Shown: piece by piece, positions 6,074 to 8,840 of the stretch | Layout: each line of letters opens with the position of its first letter | Position numbering within the stretch: the first letter of the stretch is position 1 | Notes under the pieces: generated by a model | Database searches by the model: none | What the model saw: only the letters and a program-made list of their open reading frames with translations | Told to the model about the DNA's origin: nothing | Translations under genes and position numbers: made by a program | Source: Desulfobacterales bacterium | Lineage (GTDB): Bacteria > Desulfobacterota > DSM-4660 > Desulfatiglandales > Desulfatiglandaceae | Assembly (NCBI GenBank): GCA_027061865.1 | Contig: JAMOVZ010000245.1 | Coordinates: forward strand, 1-8,840 | Direction: 5' to 3' | DNA: 8,840 bases

Positions 6074-6796
6074 TTATTTGAGTCCACCAGATCGTCCTTC
6101 CCTCTCTGGTGCTTTTTTGTGAGACAGCTCAAATGCAAAGTATCTGATGTCATCCCTGGCCTGGTCCAGGTGGGCCTTAATGGCCGCTTCCACCCCCTCT
6201 TTATCCTTGGCCTTTATGCATTCAAGTATCTTTTTGTGGCCTTCTATGGTGGCCGAGACCCCTTCTGGCATGTACATCGCCTCAAGCCTATACCTTAACA
6301 TGTGCCTTCTAAGAAGTTGGCAAAGTTCTCCGAGCCTCTGGCTCTTACTGGCTTTGACGATTAGATCATGAAACTGGGCATCCAACTCCACGATGCCTTG
6401 CATGTGGCCACTGTGGAGGACCTCTTGAGAGAGCCTCACGTTTTTCTCCAGGGCAAGAATTTGCCTTTTTGTGATATGGTCAATTGCCCACTTGGCAGCC
6501 AGTACCTCGTTCACTTTTCTTATCTCACAGATTTCTTCCACCTCTTCCCAATTTATGCCTTTTACCTTGTATCCCACTCGGGGGATGGGCTCGAGAAGCC
6601 CTTCCATCTCTAGCATGTGAAGGGCTTCCCTTACAGGTGTCCTGGACACCCCTATCTCCTTTGCCAGCCTTGTCTCAATGAGCCTTGAGCCAGGAGGAAT
6701 TTTTCCATTGAGGATATTGTCCCTTACTACTTTATAGACCTTTTCCCTTAGGGAACGGGGTTTTGTAATTAGGATTTTAATATTTTCTGTTATCAT
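6074..6796 (-). CDS. GntR-family transcriptional regulator, FCD (FadR-type) subfamily
   Basis: The 240-residue protein has an N-terminal winged helix (about 14-80; recognition part LAKEIGVSRTPVREALHMLEMEGLL, split here as LAKEIGVSRT and PVREALHMLEMEGLL at 44-68) and a C-terminal all-helical FCD domain (about 86-225). The residues that bind a metal in FCD domains are visible: Asp139, His143, His187 and His209, with Arg93 in EIRKVNE near the effector site. Such proteins usually repress a neighbouring catabolic operon until a small carboxylate is bound. Here it is the first gene ahead of the flavin and iron-sulfur oxidoreductases, and a GTATAC palindrome overlaps its promoter, so autoregulation and control of the operon are likely. 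The ATG at 6796 has no Shine-Dalgarno sequence, but no better start exists without cutting into the DNA-binding domain. The effector is unknown, presumably the substrate of the oxidoreductase. Confidence 0.92.
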   Translation of the reverse strand: MITENIKILITKPRSLREKVYKVVRDNILNGKIPPGSRLIETRLAKEIGVSRTPVREALHMLEMEGLLEPIPRVGYKVKGINWEEVEEICEIRKVNEVLAAKWAIDHITKRQILALEKNVRLSQEVLHSGHMQGIVELDAQFHDLIVKASKSQRLGELCQLLRRHMLRYRLEAMYMPEGVSATIEGHKKILECIKAKDKEGVEAAIKAHLDQARDDIRYFAFELSHKKAPEREGRSGGLK

Positions 6797-6836
6797 AACA
6801 ACTAATTGAAATATTTAGAATTTATTTTAAAAACGA

Positions 6837-6851
6837 AGTATACTGTATACT
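6837..6851. promoter_or_regulatory. GTATAC palindrome, likely operator of the GntR/FCD regulator
   Basis: AGTATACTGTATACT is a perfect 15-bp inverted repeat around a central T, made of two GTATAC hexamers. FCD-type GntR proteins commonly bind short palindromes with a GT..AC core (TNGTNNNACNA, or TTGTATACAA-like). It overlaps the -10 box of the promoter driving the regulator gene, which fits self-repression. It also lies 170 bases upstream of the divergent kinase gene. Confidence 0.65.
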
Positions 6852-6876
6852 AAACATTTTAGTTGATTCCTGTCAA
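6847..6876 (-). promoter_or_regulatory. Promoter of the gntR-oxidoreductase operon
   Basis: Minus strand: a consensus -35 TTGACA (6876-6871), an 18-base spacer and a -10 box TAGTAT (6852-6847). The -10 box lies within the GTATAC palindrome. The predicted leader to the regulator ATG is about 45 bases and AT-rich. Confidence 0.6.
6863..6876. promoter_or_regulatory. FNR/CRP-like half-sites over the gntR -35 box
   Basis: TTGAT-TCCT-GTCAA differs by one base from the FNR consensus TTGAT-N4-ATCAA, and it is the core of a GTTGA-N6-TCAAC inverted repeat (6862-6877). It coincides with the -35 box of the gntR promoter, where a bound protein would repress. Half of the match is explained by the TTGACA box itself, so this is a weak call. 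Confidence 0.28.
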
Positions 6877-7019
6877 CCCATTTTCAAGAAGGGATGAAAG
6901 TATTTGATCAGCAAGGCCGACGGGAAAAAGCTTTAGTAACTTGGCCTGAATTTTGTATAAAGTTCTGAGGTTGAGCAAAGAACCAAGCCTCGTTCTTCTG
7001 GAACATCTGGGAGGGAAAG

Positions 7020-8840
7020 ATGCCAGGGCAAGGGAAAAAAAGAAACTCCCCCAAGACACCCCATGGAGGGATAGATGGCCAAGGGATTGGGGAAGAGCTT
7101 CAAAAAAGGGAGAAGTATCTAGCTGCAATACTTGAAAGTGTGCCGGATGGAATCGTCACCCTTGATTCGCGGCATCGTGTGGTGGAGTGGACCAGGGGGG
7201 CCGAGCAGATCTTCGGATACAGTAAAGAAGAAGCCAAGGGCAGGGACCTTGACGAACTGCTTGCGCCGGGCGGCATAATGGAAGAGGCCCGAAAATACAC
7301 CCGGCAAGTGCTCTCTGGCAAGCCCGTGGCTCCTTTTGAGACCGTAAGGTTTAGAAAAGACGGCACCGCGGTTGAGGTGATAGCAAGTGGCGCCCCTATA
7401 ATTGTGGAGGGCAGGCTAGAAGGAATAGTGGCCGTCTACAGGGATATAAGTGGCCAAAGGGCAACCGAGAGGGCACTAAAACAGAGCGAGGAAAGATACC
7501 TTTCCCTGTTTGAAAGGCTCCCTGTAGGGTTGTTTGTCACTACTCCTGACGGCCGCTTCCTTGAGGCGAATTCTGCATTTCTCAAGATCATGGGTTGTCC
7601 GGACATTGAAAGCCTTAAATCTGTGGCTGCCTCTTCCTTTTACCAATCCGCAGAGGACAGGGAGAGATGGAGATCCATGATTGAGGCCCAAGGCGACACG
7701 GCAGATATCGAGTGTTGTATGATCAGGATGGATGGAAAGCCCATATGGGTGAGGGAGAGGAGCAGGGCCGTCCGGGGAAAGAATGGAGAGATAATTTATT
7801 ACGAGGGGATGGTAGAAGACATTACTCCACTGAAGGAAGCGGAAGAAGAAAAGACCATGCTGGAGCGGCGCCTTATCCAGGCCCAAAAGATGGAGGCCAT
7901 TGGAACCCTTGCCGGAGGCATTGCGCATAACTTTAACAACCTGCTCATGGGGATTCAGGGCCACATAAGTCTCTTGCGCCTTGAACTGGACCCTGCCCAC
8001 CCTTCCCAGGAGAGGCTGATTGCCGTTGAAGACCTGATAGAAAGTGGGTCAAGGCTCACCAAGCAGCTTTTGGGCTATGCGCGAAGGGGGCAGTTCGAAA
8101 TTGAGAAACTGGACATGAATAAGATAGTTAAGGAGACGACCGGGGCGTTCGGCTCTGCCCGCAAAGAAATACTGGTGAAACTGGACTTAGCAGATGATCT
8201 CAAAATGGTCATGGGCGACAGGGGGCAGATAGAGCAGATGCTGCTGAATTTGTATGTCAATGCCTTTGAGGCCATGCCAAAGGGAGGCAAGCTCTCGGTT
8301 TCCACCCGTAATGTGACTGAATCGGCCATGGCCGGAAGGGCCTATAACCCTGAGCCTGGATCCTATGTGATGATAACTGTAAAGGACACTGGCCATGGAA
8401 TGGATAAGGAGGTGATGGAGCGGATCTTTGATCCCTTTTTCACCACAAAGGGAGTAGGACAGGGCACTGGGCTGGGACTCTCCTCTGTATACGGGATTGT
8501 GAAAAATCACAACGGATATATCGACGTGTTTTCAAAGAAAGGGGCAGGCACCAGTTTTGAGATCTTTCTCCCCGCATCAGGGGAATCAGCTGCTAGTGTT
8601 GGACAGGGCCCTCAAGAAAAAGAAAGCCAGGGGATAGCCGCAACAATCCTTTTAATAGATGATGAAAAGGTGGTTTTGGAGGTGGGAAGGCAGATGCTGG
8701 AGACCCTTGGCTACAATGTGCTTACCGCATCGAGTGGCAAGGAAGCGCTAAAGCTGTACCAGGAGCAAAAAGGGGCAATAGACATTGTTATCCTTGACTT
8801 GGTCTTGCCTGAGATGGGTGGGGCCGAGATCTTTGACCGA
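7020..8840 (+). CDS. Hybrid sensor histidine kinase (PAS-PAS-HisKA-HATPase-REC), 3' end outside window
   Basis: The first 607 codons are present and stay open to the window end. Domains in order: PAS at about 33-145 (ILESVPDGIVTLDSRHRVVEW, split as ILESVPDGIV and TLDSRHRVVEW; ends VAVYRDIS); a second PAS at about 157-270 (YLSLFERLPVGLF; ends GMVEDIT); a short coiled coil; HisKA at about 285-355 with GGIAHNFNNLL and phosphoacceptor His303; HATPase_c at about 395-518 with N-box NLYVNAFEAM (Asn414), G1 DTGHGM (456-461), F-box IFDPFFTTK and G2 GTGLGLS (482-488); then a receiver domain from about 542 with Asp547/Asp548 and phosphoacceptor Asp593 in ILDLVLPEMGG. There are no membrane segments, so it is a cytoplasmic sensor; the PAS ligand is unknown. 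The residue after His303 is Asn, where Asp or Glu is common. The ATG follows GGGAGGG at good spacing, and the frame is closed by TGA at 6972-6974. It is divergent from gntR. Confidence 0.93.
   Translation, partial: MPGQGKKRNSPKTPHGGIDGQGIGEELQKREKYLAAILESVPDGIVTLDSRHRVVEWTRGAEQIFGYSKEEAKGRDLDELLAPGGIMEEARKYTRQVLSGKPVAPFETVRFRKDGTAVEVIASGAPIIVEGRLEGIVAVYRDISGQRATERALKQSEERYLSLFERLPVGLFVTTPDGRFLEANSAFLKIMGCPDIESLKSVAASSFYQSAEDRERWRSMIEAQGDTADIECCMIRMDGKPIWVRERSRAVRGKNGEIIYYEGMVEDITPLKEAEEEKTMLERRLIQAQKMEAIGTLAGGIAHNFNNLLMGIQGHISLLRLELDPAHPSQERLIAVEDLIESGSRLTKQLLGYARRGQFEIEKLDMNKIVKETTGAFGSARKEILVKLDLADDLKMVMGDRGQIEQMLLNLYVNAFEAMPKGGKLSVSTRNVTESAMAGRAYNPEPGSYVMITVKDTGHGMDKEVMERIFDPFFTTKGVGQGTGLGLSSVYGIVKNHNGYIDVFSKKGAGTSFEIFLPASGESAASVGQGPQEKESQGIAATILLIDDEKVVLEVGRQMLETLGYNVLTASSGKEALKLYQEQKGAIDIVILDLVLPEMGGAEIFDR

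Noticed and set aside
6933..6961. TTAGTA - 17 bases - TATAAA on the plus strand as a kinase promoter
   Set aside because: The -10 box is fair but the -35 box matches only 3 of 6 bases; too weak to annotate. Plus-strand TATACT hexamers within the GTATAC palindrome also lack a -35 partner.
6895..6969. 24-codon frame (ATG to TGA) on the plus strand upstream of the kinase
   Set aside because: The only purine-rich stretch abuts the ATG with no spacing, the peptide has no runs of regulatory codons, and no hairpin follows it.
7476..8000. 174-codon open frame on the minus strand
   Set aside because: It is antisense to the second PAS and HisKA coding region of the kinase, which has clear domain motifs; the antisense product looks random.
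1..8840. CRISPR array, transposon ends, phage genes, tRNA or rRNA
   Set aside because: No regularly spaced repeats, transposase motifs, phage proteins or RNA gene signatures were seen on either strand.

Overview
The window looks like a piece of a bacterial chromosome of moderate GC, probably from an anaerobic member of the Desulfobacterota (the former Deltaproteobacteria). That placement is an inference from gene content: a flavin plus CCG-type iron-sulfur oxidoreductase pair, a cytoplasmic PAS hybrid histidine kinase of the AHNFNNLLMGIQG type, and a pyrR gene beside a UPF0047/YjbQ gene. No rRNA, tRNA, insertion sequence or CRISPR array was seen. Coding density is high.

Layout. Positions 1-6796 are all transcribed leftward (minus strand). 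Reading in that direction, the first block is an operon: a GntR/FCD regulator (6796-6074), a GlcD/VAO-like FAD oxidoreductase (6023-4551) and a GlcF/HdrD-like protein with two iron-sulfur clusters and two CCG domains (4539-3364). A TTGACA promoter overlaps a perfect 15-bp GTATAC palindrome just before the regulator, which suggests self-repression by a ligand-responsive GntR protein that also controls oxidation of an unidentified hydroxyacid-like or aromatic alcohol substrate.

The second block begins right after the iron-sulfur gene. It has its own promoter (3350-3322) lying inside a 24-bp inverted repeat, a 26-28 codon leader peptide with three consecutive Trp codons, and two tandem intrinsic terminators, followed by a lone trpD-like gene (3071-1980). 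I read this as a tryptophan attenuator, with alternative RNA pairings that can be traced by eye. The TrpD protein keeps the family scaffold, but its PRPP-binding loop (normally GTGGD) and its KHGNR/SS loop are altered. A Trp-controlled, possibly divergent TrpD standing alone is the most interesting part of the window.

The third block has a plausible promoter at 1953-1925 followed by pyrR (uracil phosphoribosyltransferase/regulator), an unrecognised 400-residue basic-tailed protein, and the start of a yjbQ gene that runs off the left edge. Spacings of 3 and 17 bases suggest co-transcription. TrpD and PyrR both handle PRPP, but no functional link beyond adjacency is shown.

On the right, transcribed rightward, is the first 607 codons of a hybrid sensor histidine kinase (7020 to the window end): two PAS-like domains, HisKA, HATPase_c and the start of a receiver domain. 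It is divergent from the GntR operon across 223 bases that hold the GntR operator.
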